A stretch of DNA of 59,580 nt from Candidatus Altimarinota bacterium (GTDB lineage: Bacteria; Patescibacteriota; Gracilibacteria; JANQMV01). Location of the stretch: assembly GCA_028279865.1 (NCBI GenBank), contig JANQMV010000014.1, positions 1 through 59,580 on the forward strand, written 5' to 3'. The notes under the pieces were generated by a model that saw only the letters and a program-made list of their open reading frames with translations, had not been told where the DNA came from and searched no databases. Shown piece by piece: positions 8,234-17,720 of this stretch (positions are counted from its first letter, which is position 1; the number at the start of each line of letters is the position of its first letter). The position numbers were made by a program, and so were the translations under genes.

Positions 8234-10135
8234 ATGCCAAAACAAAATGAAAAAGAACAAAAAGATGGCTTAAAGGAAACAGAATCAAAGAAGAACCTTT
8301 TTGGAGGTTTTTTTGCTGGTTCTTCAAAAAAAGAAGAAAATAAAGTTTCTCCAGAAAATAAAAATAAAGATATCGCAACAAAAAAAGAGCAAGAAGTAAT
8401 GCCTAAAGGCAGTAGTTTAATTGATAAAATGAATGCAAAAAAAGAAAAAAAAGCTTTCTTTGGGTCACTTTTCAAGAGAAAGAAAAAGGTAAATCAAGAG
8501 GAAACGTCTAAAAAATCATTAAAACAAAAAACTGATAAAAACCCTTTTACTTCGGAAGTTAAAAAACCTTCCAAACCTGAAAAGAAGGGCTTGCTCGGAT
8601 CTTTTTTTAAGGCGCAAAAAAAAGAGAAAAAAGAAGATAGGAAAAAAACAGAACAAGCTTTACCGGCAAAAAAGGTTGAAAAAAAAGCTTTCTTTGGGTC
8701 ACTTTTCAAGAGAAAGAAAAAGGTAAATCAAGAGGAAACGTCTAAAAAATCACCTAAATTAGAAAAGAGGCAAGAGGATGAGCCAAAAGTTTTGAAACCA
8801 AAAAAGGAAGAAAAGAAGAACAAGAGCCCAAAGAATTCATTTTTAACTGGTTTGTTTAAAAGCAAACAAGAAAAATCCACAGATAAACTTAATAAAAAAG
8901 AAAAAGCTAAAGATAAAACTGCGACAGATCCAAAATTTGTAAATAAAGAAACAGAAAAAAAAGCTAACAATGTCGCACAAACTCAAAAGAAGAAAAAGAA
9001 CTCTTTTTTCTCATTTTTTTCTGATTTCTCTAATCAAGAAAAAGAAATAAAAAAAGTGAATAAATTAGACGCAAAAGCAACAAAAGAGGCGCAAGTTGAT
9101 AAAGCTAATGTAGTAAAAGTTATTGAGCAAGAGGATGTGAAGAAAGGGGCTGCTTCGGAAAAAACAGTGAAACAAAAAGATCAAAAAGACTTAAAAGAAG
9201 AAAAACCTGAAATTGCAAAAACACCAGATTCACCAAAAAGTTTGTTGTCCAGCTTATTCCAACAATCAGATAAGGAAAAAGCTGAAAAAAAATTAGACCA
9301 AACCCCTCAAAAGAAAAAAGATGTAGATCAAGATAATAAGAAAAACTTATTTGTTGACTTATTCCCTCAGGAAGCCAAAAAAAATAAAGATGATTCTCTA
9401 ATTGAAACAATTGTTGAACAGTCAGAGCAAACTACTTCTATTTTAGGGCAAAAATTAAAGGAAAAGCGTGATAAATTAGGGAAAAAAGAAGCAAGCACAT
9501 CCATTAAGGAAAAGAAAAACGACGCACTCTTCTTTTCATACATAGCTTTGACACTTAGTTTTGCAATACCTTTAGTTATTTACACTTACTTTTTTTACCA
9601 GACGACTACGGAAAGTAAGTTATTAGATATCTTGAATGTTCAAAACATAGGTATGCAACATAAAGAAAAAGAGGCAGAGCGTGATGCTTTGGCTAAACAA
9701 GTCGCTGACACAAAAAAAGCGATTTTAAAGCTTGATGAGACTTCGAAACAGGCATTACTTGAGAAAACGATTCAACAAATCAAAGACCAAACTAATGATT
9801 GGCTTTTGGTAATGGATCATATTGATGAAGTCACTAATCAAGGTGTACGCTATAATGACCTACTCAAACGTGTGGTTTATGATTCTTTCAATTTTAACGG
9901 ACAAGAGAATGAAATCACATTAAACGCGAGTGTTTTTGATCCCAACAAGCAAGTTTTTGCCTTGGCAACTGCCTTGATTGATGCTGTAAATGAGTCAGTT
10001 TATTTTGAAGGTTCTGAGAACAGAAATTTTTCCAAATCTATCAGTGATGAAGGAGCGGAGATGTCGCTTACAATGAATTTTAAATACATGCCCGAAAATG
10101 AACGTGAAAATTTAACTACTGTTTTAGAAAAATAA
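8234..10135 (+). CDS. PilN-like pilus assembly protein with a long Lys-rich N-terminal extension
   Basis: A 633-residue protein. Residues 1 to about 425 are extremely lysine-rich and low in complexity, with recurring K-x-FFxSxF blocks (FFAGSSKKEE, FFGSLFKRKKK, FLTGLFKSKQ, FFSFFSDFSN, LLSSLFQQSD). One membrane helix follows near 432-455 (YIALTLSFAIPLVIYTYFF), then a coiled coil and a small C-terminal domain. Size, topology and position directly before PilO- and PilB-like genes make the C-terminal third PilN-like, the inner-membrane alignment complex of type IV pili; ordinary PilN is about 200 residues. The extension may bind an acidic partner or nucleic acid, which is inference. It contains a 75-bp exact duplication. 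TAA stop. Confidence 0.62.
   Translation: MPKQNEKEQKDGLKETESKKNLFGGFFAGSSKKEENKVSPENKNKDIATKKEQEVMPKGSSLIDKMNAKKEKKAFFGSLFKRKKKVNQEETSKKSLKQKTDKNPFTSEVKKPSKPEKKGLLGSFFKAQKKEKKEDRKKTEQALPAKKVEKKAFFGSLFKRKKKVNQEETSKKSPKLEKRQEDEPKVLKPKKEEKKNKSPKNSFLTGLFKSKQEKSTDKLNKKEKAKDKTATDPKFVNKETEKKANNVAQTQKKKKNSFFSFFSDFSNQEKEIKKVNKLDAKATKEAQVDKANVVKVIEQEDVKKGAASEKTVKQKDQKDLKEEKPEIAKTPDSPKSLLSSLFQQSDKEKAEKKLDQTPQKKKDVDQDNKKNLFVDLFPQEAKKNKDDSLIETIVEQSEQTTSILGQKLKEKRDKLGKKEASTSIKEKKNDALFFSYIALTLSFAIPLVIYTYFFYQTTTESKLLDILNVQNIGMQHKEKEAERDALAKQVADTKKAILKLDETSKQALLEKTIQQIKDQTNDWLLVMDHIDEVTNQGVRYNDLLKRVVYDSFNFNGQENEITLNASVFDPNKQVFALATALIDAVNESVYFEGSENRNFSKSISDEGAEMSLTMNFKYMPENERENLTTVLEK
8444..8518 (+). repeat. 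75-bp exact duplication, copy 1
   Basis: Identical to 8678-8752 and in the same reading frame; encodes FFGSLFKRKKK plus flanks within the Lys-rich extension. Synonymous positions are also identical, so the duplication is recent. Confidence 0.9.
8678..8752 (+). repeat. 75-bp exact duplication, copy 2
   Basis: Second copy of the 8444-8518 sequence, 234 bp downstream and in frame, so each unit adds 78 codons when the interval is included. Confidence 0.9.
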
Positions 10136-10137
10136 TT

Positions 10138-10905
10138 ATGCTAGAAAAAAAGCAAAAACAAGAAAAAAAAGGGATTCAAGAATTTGATTGGAAAAAATTT
10201 ACTAAAACTCCAAAATTTAATTTTGGTTTAGCTGCCTTCTTTTTCATTCTATTGATTGGTTTGCTCGCATTTCCCAAATATAGTGAATTTGTTAAAAAGA
10301 AAGCTGATTTAAAAAAAATTTTTGCAGAAATAGAAGGAGACAACGCCAGCGGGCAATTTTTTGGACTAAAAGGAGAGCTTAAAAAAGTTGAGGCAGAGTA
10401 TAAGGAAACAAAACAAAATGTGGATAATTTAAATGCGGAAAAACAGGCTACGTTAGACTTTGTTTTTCCGGAGGCGGAAAAAATCAATTTTATAACCCAG
10501 CTTTTAGAACGTTATGCGATTGATCATGACACGTCTCAAGAACCCTTCGAACTAACAAGTATCAGCTTTGCCAAACCAAGAACGCAAACAAATACAAAGC
10601 CTAAGCCGGGAGAAAAACCCAAAGTACCGACACCGGTTGCTTACTTACCCGTGCAAATAAACCTTCCGATTAAAGCTAGTGAAAAGAACTTTGAAGATTT
10701 TATTCAATTTATTCAGCGATCCGGCTCATTAGAACAAGATGACTTTTATGGTAAAGAAATACCGGTTCCCCTTATGACGATTGAGTCTTTGAATTTTACT
10801 TATTCGGAAAACCCAGAAAGATTGAGCCAGCAGCTCGTAAATGCAAATTTTATTTTAAATACTTATATTCATTTAGATAATAAAAATGTCAGCACTACAA
10901 AATAA
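10138..10905 (+). CDS. PilO-like pilus assembly protein
   Basis: A 255-residue bitopic membrane protein: a Lys-rich cytoplasmic start, one transmembrane helix at about 28-47 (LAAFFFILLIGLLAF), a coiled coil (about 50-105), then a globular domain with a Pro-rich loop (PKPGEKPKVPTPVAY). This is the PilO layout, and the place between PilN-like and PilB genes is standard for type IV pilus operons. The start ATG lies 2 bp after the preceding stop, and its 3' end overlaps the pilB start by 20 bp, implying translational coupling. There are no in-frame TGA codons although its neighbour pilB has five. Assignment is by topology and synteny rather than strong sequence motifs. Confidence 0.68.
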   Translation: MLEKKQKQEKKGIQEFDWKKFTKTPKFNFGLAAFFFILLIGLLAFPKYSEFVKKKADLKKIFAEIEGDNASGQFFGLKGELKKVEAEYKETKQNVDNLNAEKQATLDFVFPEAEKINFITQLLERYAIDHDTSQEPFELTSISFAKPRTQTNTKPKPGEKPKVPTPVAYLPVQINLPIKASEKNFEDFIQFIQRSGSLEQDDFYGKEIPVPLMTIESLNFTYSENPERLSQQLVNANFILNTYIHLDNKNVSTTK

Positions 10906-12130
10906 ACTTCAAACAGCAGTTGTTTCCTGAAATATTCCTCAGATTGTCATGAGTTGTATTTCTCTTGCTCTTGATACATGAGCAAGTGATATTCACATTG
11001 AGCCGGAAAAAGAAGTTGTCAGAATTCGCTTTAGAGTAGATGGAACATTATCTCAAATTATTGAATATCCTTCCAATATCCACCCTGCGATTGTTTCGCG
11101 TGTTAAAATTATGTCAAATTTGAAAATTGATGAACAGCGTATCCCACAGGACGGAAGAACACAGGTTGTCACAGAAGATAACAAAGAAATTGACTTACGT
11201 GTCTCAACTTTACCGACAGTTAATTGAGAAAAAATTTGTACACGTTTACAAGATAAAAACAAAGAAATTCCAAAATTTGAACAATTGGGTATTCAGGGCA
11301 AATCACTCAATCACATCCAAGAAACTCTCTCTTATCCTAATGGTATTTTTCTGGTTACCGGTCCGACCGGTTCAGGTAAAACAACGACACTGTACTCAAG
11401 CTTGAATGTTTTAAATGAAATTGATGTCAATATTATGACGATTGAGGATCCGGTTGAATATCAAATGGATTGATTAAACCAAAGCCAGGTTCATCCAGAA
11501 ATCGACTATTCATTTGCCCTTGGTTTGAGAACCGCTTTGCGCCAAGACCCCGATATTATTATGGTAGGTGAAATTCGTGATCAAGAAACAATTGAAATTG
11601 CAATTCGTGCGGCATTGACGGGACATTTCGTACTTTCTACGATTCATACCAACAGTGCCACAAGTACTCTAACGCGTATTTTGGACATGGGTGTAAAACC
11701 ATTTTTAATTACTTCTTCAATTCGCACAATTTTAGCGCAGCGTCTTGTCAGAAGGATTTGTAGTGATTGTAAGGAAGAATATACTCCTGAAAAAAAAGAA
11801 ATTGAAACATTGGAAAGTGTTTTTAAAAATGTAAACCCCGATGCAGTAGAATCATTTGATTTAACACAAATACAAAACACCAAGCTTTATAAAGGCACAG
11901 GGTGTGAGAAATGTGGTAATTCCGGATTTAAAGGAAGAGTGGGGCTTTATGAAATTATGCGTATGAATAGGGAGATTACCGAAGCTGTTTTAGCGTGAAG
12001 AAATGAAACGGAGATCGAAGAAGTTGCTGTCAAAAATGGTATGATTCTTTTACAACAAGATGGTTGTATCAAAGCAATGCTTGGTGCGACGACTTTGGAG
12101 GAGGTTTTTAGGGTTACTAGAAGCTATTAG
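10886..12130 (+). CDS. pilB: Type IV pilus assembly ATPase PilB/GspE (five TGA codons read as Gly)
   Basis: Hexameric secretion ATPase that drives pilus extension, 414 residues. It lacks the usual N-terminal N1 domain and starts near the N2 domain (ASDIHIEP). Walker A GPTGSGKTT, Asp box IEDPVEY, Walker B DPDIIMVGEIRD, His box STIHTN, and a zinc-type CxxC pair (CSDC...CEKC) are all present. The frame is broken in the standard code by TGA at 10928, 10979, 11225, 11471 and 11996; at least four are glycines conserved in the family (DT-G-ASDIH, TVN-G-EK, QMD-G-LNQ, VLA-G-RNE), while GGN codons are used elsewhere in the same gene. This gene is the strongest evidence for UGA = glycine. TAG stop. Confidence 0.93.
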
Positions 12131-12138
12131 AAAAGATT

Positions 12139-12873
12139 ATGAAGCAATTTGAGCAAGATCAATGAATAGATAACATTAGGAAACCAGAAGTAATTATTAC
12201 CCCTGAGGATTACTGAAGATGGGGTGAAGAAAAAAAGATACAAGCCGAAAAAGATGCAAAAAGTGAAAACGCAGCTAGGCAAAAGGACCATAAGGAATCT
12301 CTTAGAATAAAATGCATGTTAAATCGTTCAGTAAAACTAGAACAAATTAAAAAGCACTTAGTCGAATATTATGCGATTGAAGATACTAAAGTTTTAGACA
12401 GATTAGGTTATATTGAAGCAATAAATTTACCACCACAACATCAAAAAAGCTTCGATTTTTTGAACAATGAAAGACTTGCAGGTACAATGATTGTTGTTGT
12501 ACCTGATGATTTATGGTTCAAAGGAGAACAACCATCAGAGTCAAATGCAGAAGGAGATGTTATTTTGTTTAAACAAAGTTATTTTGAAAGTGCAGATAAT
12601 ATTGCCTGGATGACGCATGAATTGGCTCATTGTCAGAAATATAAAAATGCCCCTGAGCAATACGAACAGGATTCTCAAACATATGCTTTTCAAGATATTG
12701 TGGGCGAATACGCATACCCCAATAACATAGTTGAAAGATACACATTTACGAAACAGTTTGAATTTTTGAAGCAAGAAGGTTTGTCTAGAGAAGAAATTTT
12801 TGAAATGATTAAAAAAGAGTACGAAGAGAGTGATTTGCCTTTTTTTGAAAGATTGTTGGATGAAATTTTTTAA
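12139..12873 (+). CDS. Hypothetical protein with HELAH zincin-like motif (two TGA codons)
   Basis: Starts 8 bp after pilB and is probably in the same operon. The full 244-residue reading needs TGA at 12163 and 12214 to be read as sense; in the standard code only the segment from 12316 is visible. The N-terminal 60 residues are charged and probably helical. The C-terminal part carries WMTHELAHCQKYK, an HExxH zinc-binding site, with acidic residues downstream (EQYEQDSQTYAF) that might supply a third ligand. It could be a small metalloprotease or a non-catalytic zinc protein; I do not recognise the family. It has no signal peptide or membrane segment, so it is probably cytoplasmic. TAA stop. Confidence 0.65.
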
Positions 12874-12968
12874 GTTCTCTGACTCCTTAAACAAAAGGAG
12901 CAACTCAGAGAGATCGCTCCCACTTAATGTTTAAGATTCTCGCTTTCGTAAGAATGACATGTTTTTTT

Positions 12969-14099
12969 TTAGCTCCAAAGTTTCTCAAAAAAACCTTGCT
13001 CAGTCGGTTTAATTTTTAAACCGGCTTCTTTGGTAAGTTCTCCATAAAGCTCTTTTTCTTTGGCAGAAAGTTTTTTGGGAATATTAACAACTATTTTTAC
13101 ATAATGGTCTCCCTTTCCACCGGTATTCATTTTAGGTACACCACGACCTTTTAGTTTTAAAATTTTTTCACTCTGTGTGCCTGCAGGTATTTTTAGAGTA
13201 ACTTCACCATAAATAGTTTTTACTTTAATTTCATCCCCTAATGTTGCTTGGAGTAAATGGATATTTTGTGATGTGTAAATATCATCTCCTTCACGCTTAA
13301 ACTCGTTACTTGGTGTGACAGTGATGTGTAAATACAGGTCACCATAAGGTCCGCCCTTGCTTCCCGCTTCACCTTTGCCACTCATACGTAATACAGCTCC
13401 ATCATTAATTCCGGCAGGAATTTTTACTTTAATTTTACTGACTTTTTGTTCGGAACCGGATCCTCCACATTTGTTACACTTTTTCTCTGGTGTTTTACCT
13501 TCACCATGACAATCAGGACAAACACGACTTGTTTGGATGCTGCCTAAAGGTGTACGTTGAATTTGAGTGATCTGTCCTGTACCTTTACAGGTTGAACAAG
13601 TATTAATTTTTGTACCGGGTTCTGCACCATTACCGGCGCAATGTTCACATTTTTCCTTTTTATTCAGTTTAATTTCTTTTTCTGTGTTAGTGATTGATTC
13701 TTCGAAAGAAAGTGTAATCACCATTTCCAAATCAGCACCTTTTTGCGGACCTGTTCTCCTTGTGTGTTGCCTGCCCCCACCGAAGAATGTATCAAAAATA
13801 TCACCAAATCCACCAAAGTTTGCACCTTCAAACTGACTGGAATCAAAACCTCCAAATCCACCAAAACCTCCTTGACCTCCTCCTCCGACGCCAGCTTTTC
13901 CAAATTGATCATAAGCAGATCTTTTTTGTTTATCACTTAAGACTTCATAGGCTTCAGAAATTTCTTTAAATTTTTTTTCTGCTTCTTTGTTGTTTTTATT
14001 GACGTCGGGATGATATTTTTGTGCAAGTTTACGATAAGATCTTTTAATCTCTGTGTCTGTTGCACTTTTATCTACACCGAGTATTTTGTAGTAATCCAT
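12969..14099 (-). CDS. dnaJ: Chaperone protein DnaJ
   Basis: Hsp40 co-chaperone that stimulates DnaK ATPase and delivers substrates. All domains are in order over 376 residues: J domain with the HPD tripeptide (about 31-33), Gly/Phe region, four CxxCxGxG zinc repeats ([32 protein letters not shown]) and two C-terminal beta domains. The Gly-rich linker uses only GGN codons and no TGA, which shows how unevenly TGA is used in this genome. It converges with the HELAH gene. No grpE or dnaK is adjacent and I see no CIRCE operator upstream. ATG start, TAA stop. Confidence 0.97.
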   Translation of the reverse strand: MDYYKILGVDKSATDTEIKRSYRKLAQKYHPDVNKNNKEAEKKFKEISEAYEVLSDKQKRSAYDQFGKAGVGGGGQGGFGGFGGFDSSQFEGANFGGFGDIFDTFFGGGRQHTRRTGPQKGADLEMVITLSFEESITNTEKEIKLNKKEKCEHCAGNGAEPGTKINTCSTCKGTGQITQIQRTPLGSIQTSRVCPDCHGEGKTPEKKCNKCGGSGSEQKVSKIKVKIPAGINDGAVLRMSGKGEAGSKGGPYGDLYLHITVTPSNEFKREGDDIYTSQNIHLLQATLGDEIKVKTIYGEVTLKIPAGTQSEKILKLKGRGVPKMNTGGKGDHYVKIVVNIPKKLSAKEKELYGELTKEAGLKIKPTEQGFFEKLWS

Positions 14100-14127
14100 T
14101 GTATTTCAAGTTGGTTAAACAGTATTT

Positions 14128-14233
14128 GTCATTCTGAATATCGCTTTTTTAAAAGTAACATTGTGCGGGGTGAAGAACCTCTGGTCGTTGGTGGTAGAGA
14201 TCCTTCGTCGTCGTAACTCCTCCTCAGGATGAC
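14128..14233. repeat. Dispersed inverted-repeat element (GTCATTCTGA...CTCAGGATGAC)
   Basis: Starts GTCATTCTGA and ends CTCCTCAGGATGAC, with GATCCTTCGTCG inside, so the two ends are an imperfect inverted repeat. It fills most of the 298-bp gap upstream of dnaJ and shares end sequences with copies at 52066 and 54129. Confidence 0.65.
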
Positions 14234-14397
14234 AATTTGGAACTTTAGTTTACTTTTTTAGCGGGGGGCATTCTAGCACTCAGGCAAAAAGAGTGCAAAC
14301 TAAAAAAGAACATAATAGATTAAAAATAGCTTTATAAAAATGTAAAAATACTCTATACTGAAAAACAAATTTAAATATAAAAATTATTTTACTTAAA

Positions 14398-14781
14398 ATG
14401 AAAATCAAACACTGTGAATGAAAAGAACGTGGCGAAGCTGATGAATTTCTATTAAAAAACTATCCAAATCAAGAGCAGCTTGCTTCTGCCAGTTGAGATG
14501 ATTTTCAGTATGGCGTTTTTGTCGATCAAACTGATTCAGAGATATAAGGTGTTATAACTTTTACTGAAGAAGATAAAATAGGGGCTTTAGGAGTGGTCTG
14601 CGTAAAACCGGAAAAGAGAAAAGAGTGAATTTGAACAAGTTTAATTAGACATGCAATTGCGCAAGTCAGGAATAAAGTAAGTTGAATTCATGCTTTTTGT
14701 ATCAATGGTGATTCTGCGAGAATTCTTGAAAAGGAAGGCTTTGTGTTGAGCCCTTATGGCTTTCATCAGCTTGAAGAATAA
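14398..14781 (+). pseudogene. GNAT N-acetyltransferase, in-frame TAA (five TGA read as Gly)
   Basis: Read with TGA as glycine, the frame gives a compact GNAT acetyltransferase of about 127 codons. Motif A reads VCVKPEKRKEGIGTSLIRHA, where both glycines of the acetyl-CoA loop are TGA (14626, 14632); other TGA codons are at 14419, 14494 and 14683. A C-terminal ARILEKEGF segment matches the family end. However, a TAA interrupts the frame at 14545-14547, just before the strand GVITF. Everything on both sides remains in frame, so this is a point nonsense mutation or a base-call error in an otherwise intact gene. It converges with the DUF4012 gene. Substrate unknown. Confidence 0.72.
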
Positions 14782-14810
14782 AACCTTTCATTTTTTTAAC
14801 TAATTTGGTT

Positions 14811-16499
14811 CTACTTATCAAACCTCTGTACCGCAGTGATAACTTTTTCCTCTCCGGAAAGGTAATTACCGGCTTTGTCTTGTAAGTTTTTGATTGTAAT
14901 TTTGTATCTTTCAAGAGGTTGATCACTAATTCCTTCCGTATAGATTCTAATAATTTTATCTCCATCATACTCTACTTTTTTAATCTTCACTTCGTCATTG
15001 TTTTGATTAATCTGATTGTTGTCTCTTATTTCAAAATTGGATTTATCATTTGCATTTAATGGACTTAATTTTTCATTAAACACGATCGCCAGTTGGTTTA
15101 GATCATCAAATTTTTGTTCATAAATTAATGGCGGGGTCGTATCTGGTAAAAGTGTGACAATAAAATTTTCATCGTTGATTAATTTTTTCTGATAAAAAGA
15201 TCGATTTTCCCTGATGTCAAAGTCCGGAGAATCAAAACTCATGTCTCCCGGAACTTTGAGTACAACATTGTAATCCACCTCAGCACCACTTTGTTTATAC
15301 AAGTTTAAAAAATATTTATCTTTGTTAATAACATGAGGAGGCAAATCGTAGCTAAATGAAATTATTTCTGATTCTCCCGGCTCAATGAAAATATTTTGAC
15401 CGACTACCTGAAAGTTATTTTCGTTGCTTACCTTTTGATTATTTGTTTTTTTGTAGCTGGCATTTTGGGGAATGTAAACTCTTAAATATCCTTTTAACCT
15501 ATCACTGACCAAATTGTAATCTCCGTGGTGTGTGAATGTGATTTGCAGGTTGGCTTGTGGAGCTTGGTTTTCTTGAAATGTAACAGTGTAATCTACTTTT
15601 TTGTCTACATATCGATCGGCTTTTTTCCCACCTAAATTAGCAAAAACAACGCCTAAATTATCTGTATTTAAGTTGCCCAGATAATTTCCAGCCCATTTTT
15701 TTTGTTGAATTTTTTTCTCTAGTTTTTGATTAGCAAACCAAAGTTGGATTTCTTTTTCTAATAAAGCTTGATCCAATGTTTGAGCAACAGTCGGAAGATT
15801 AAAGATACTTTTTTTAATCAAACTTGAGGCGAGATCTTTTAAAACATTTTTACGGTTGCCTAGAGATTCTTCATCGTGTTTATCAATATTTTTAGTTTCG
15901 TATTCAAGAAAATGGAACAAGTTATTTTGAGTTATTTCTTGATCGTTTATTTTGAAGGGAGAAAGCTCTTCAACAATATTTTCTACTACGGAATAATTTA
16001 CACTCACTACTCCGTCAAATTCTGTCTTTGGGTAAACTTTTTGATAAAAAGAAATTAAATTCTGTGCGCTTTGTGAGAAATCGGGGTTCCAGTTTGCATC
16101 GCGAAAAGTATGTCCTTCGTACCAGGGATCAGCAAGAAGTTCTCCTAATGGCTCGGGTGGATCAATGTATTCATGTCCGCCTATTTTAAATGAATCCTCG
16201 ATTTTAAAATCGGTGGGAATAAAGAAGCGAAATTTCAAAATGCCGTAAGCAGAAATAAAACCTCCTGTAGGGCGTAACTCATATTGATTCTGTAAAATGA
16301 CCAAGTAGTTTTTATTTAATCCTGCAATTGAAAAATAATTTCCTATAAAAAAGCGTAAATTTCCTAAGGCAATAAACAAATAAAGAATTCCAATTAAAAT
16401 TAAGCCTAATAAAGCCTTAATCGCCCAATTTGCAGGGAGTAATTCAAACGCGCTTTTTTTATGCCAATTGATTAGTTTTTTTCGTCTAAATAATTTCAT
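14811..16499 (-). CDS. DUF4012-type membrane protein
   Basis: A 562-residue protein with an N-terminal membrane helix (about 28-48) and a large extracytoplasmic part. It carries the DUF4012 hallmarks: ELRPTGGFISAYG near residue 80, a PPEPLGELL segment, and RDANWNPDFSQSA near residue 135. This family is common in CPR and Gram-positive bacteria, has LytR/CpsA-like relatives and is thought to act at the cell envelope, but no activity is established. The C-terminal segment from about 465 looks like an Ig-like domain (FNEKLSPLNANDKSNFEI...YKITIKNLQDKAGN). ATG start, TAG stop. Confidence 0.82.
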   Translation of the reverse strand: MKLFRRKKLINWHKKSAFELLPANWAIKALLGLILIGILYLFIALGNLRFFIGNYFSIAGLNKNYLVILQNQYELRPTGGFISAYGILKFRFFIPTDFKIEDSFKIGGHEYIDPPEPLGELLADPWYEGHTFRDANWNPDFSQSAQNLISFYQKVYPKTEFDGVVSVNYSVVENIVEELSPFKINDQEITQNNLFHFLEYETKNIDKHDEESLGNRKNVLKDLASSLIKKSIFNLPTVAQTLDQALLEKEIQLWFANQKLEKKIQQKKWAGNYLGNLNTDNLGVVFANLGGKKADRYVDKKVDYTVTFQENQAPQANLQITFTHHGDYNLVSDRLKGYLRVYIPQNASYKKTNNQKVSNENNFQVVGQNIFIEPGESEIISFSYDLPPHVINKDKYFLNLYKQSGAEVDYNVVLKVPGDMSFDSPDFDIRENRSFYQKKLINDENFIVTLLPDTTPPLIYEQKFDDLNQLAIVFNEKLSPLNANDKSNFEIRDNNQINQNNDEVKIKKVEYDGDKIIRIYTEGISDQPLERYKITIKNLQDKAGNYLSGEEKVITAVQRFDK

Positions 16500-16622
16500 G
16501 ATTTTACATTGAAATGCTTGCAGAAAGTAAAATAGCAGATAGGAAAAATTTTAAAAAGCATTAAAGCCTTTCTTTACGCTAGGTAAAAGTTACATTTTTG
16601 TATGTGAGTTTATGAAAAACAT

Positions 16623-16652
16623 TTGATTAGTTTAGTTAAACAGGCTTATAAT
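16623..16652 (+). promoter_or_regulatory. Probable promoter of the Cys-rich secreted protein
   Basis: TTGATT (16623-16628), an 18-base spacer and a perfect TATAAT (16647-16652) end 31 bases before the TTG start codon at 16684. Confidence 0.5.
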
Positions 16653-16683
16653 TCCTACTGAAAATCTTAAAACAAACTAAAAA

Positions 16684-17589
16684 TTGCAAGAGAGTAAAAG
16701 AACCAATTTGAGCTATTCAAGTTTTTCCATTTTTTTTGGTGTTTTTTTATCTTTCGTGATTTTTATCTCCAGTGTTCTTGCAATTGATAAATGGGATGAA
16801 GGTTATGATGTTGATAATAAAACCACCGAGCCGGTTAGGGTTACTTCCTCCCAAGACTGCCATATAGTAGATAATGACAATGATGCTAACGACTATTTTG
16901 TTCCCACTAAAAGTCAAAACGAGTGGAACAACTTGACTTCAAACTTACCAAATAATGTCAGCGTCCGAAGTCCCAGTTGGACCCCAGCGAGAAGTTCGAA
17001 GTGTAATGGAGAGCCCCTGACACAAACGAATGAGTGTGGTCAAACTTATACGACAACAGGAACAAATTGCTGTTCGCATTACTCTTCTGGTTGTTTTTCT
17101 AACGATGTGTATTGGTACGATGCCTGCAATCAACGAGAAGGAATGAAGGAAGACTGCGGAGCTGCGGGTTGTATTGATGGGAGTTGCTGTGTTGCTTCCA
17201 GCTGGTCACCTGCGCTAAGTAGTGTTTGCAGTGGAGAATCTTTCCGGCAGACCAGTAATTGTGGGACAACGCGAAACGCAATAGGGACGAAGAGTTGTTG
17301 TGTACCAAATGTGGGGCATCGTTGTTCCTATATTCCTAATCATGTATATTATTGTAAGGGAACAGCAATTTGTACAAACGCCACACAACCTGGACAAGAA
17401 ACTGGTTGTTCAAACACTGATCATACATGGAGCCATCAAGATCTTACAGGAAAAACTACATATTCTAGTGGGCATATGTTTTTCCATGGACCATGCCGTG
17501 GATCATGTTCAGAATGGTCAAGTACTTGGGCTAGTTGTGTGTATAGAGTTGGTACTGTCCAATGTGACGGAACTTGTCGTTATTATTAG
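16684..17589 (+). CDS. Secreted Cys-rich repeat protein
   Basis: A 301-residue predicted exported protein starting at TTG; an in-frame TAA ends at 16680 and there is no ATG before residue 150. The N-terminus is a signal peptide (hydrophobic FSIFFGVFLSFVIFISSVLA, likely cleaved after VLA). The mature part has about 28 cysteines and repeated modules of the form SWTPARSSKCNGEP..C....CC and SWSPALSSVCSGES..C....SCC, then a third partial one (EWSSTWASC). The spacing suggests disulfide-stabilised small repeats, possibly adhesive. The Trp-Ser-Pro pattern recalls thrombospondin-like repeats, but I do not assign a family. Monocistronic between DUF4012 and tpiA; TAG stop. Confidence 0.72.
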   Translation: MQESKRTNLSYSSFSIFFGVFLSFVIFISSVLAIDKWDEGYDVDNKTTEPVRVTSSQDCHIVDNDNDANDYFVPTKSQNEWNNLTSNLPNNVSVRSPSWTPARSSKCNGEPLTQTNECGQTYTTTGTNCCSHYSSGCFSNDVYWYDACNQREGMKEDCGAAGCIDGSCCVASSWSPALSSVCSGESFRQTSNCGTTRNAIGTKSCCVPNVGHRCSYIPNHVYYCKGTAICTNATQPGQETGCSNTDHTWSHQDLTGKTTYSSGHMFFHGPCRGSCSEWSSTWASCVYRVGTVQCDGTCRYY

Positions 17590-17720
17590 AATTTTGATAA
17601 AAGTTCTAACAGAAGCTTACAGAAGAAAAATTAAAAAATTGAAGATACATTTATAAAACCTTGTTTATTTAACAAAGGCAGTTAAAATTGAACAGAAAGA
17701 TATTTAATAAAAACTTAATT

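Noticed and set aside
8161-9410. Minus-strand open frames opposite the Lys-rich pilN extension
   Set aside because: They are Phe/Ser-rich mirror images of AAA/GAA codons on the plus strand and have no start signals; shadows of the real gene.
10886-12130. pilB as a decayed pseudogene with nonsense mutations
   Set aside because: All five interruptions are TGA, none is TAA or TAG, at least four fall on conserved Gly positions, and all ATPase motifs are intact. Random decay would also give TAA, TAG and frameshifts.
17300-17656. 118-codon plus-strand frame over the end of the Cys-rich gene
   Set aside because: It overlaps the well-supported Cys-rich frame and has no recognisable features of its own.
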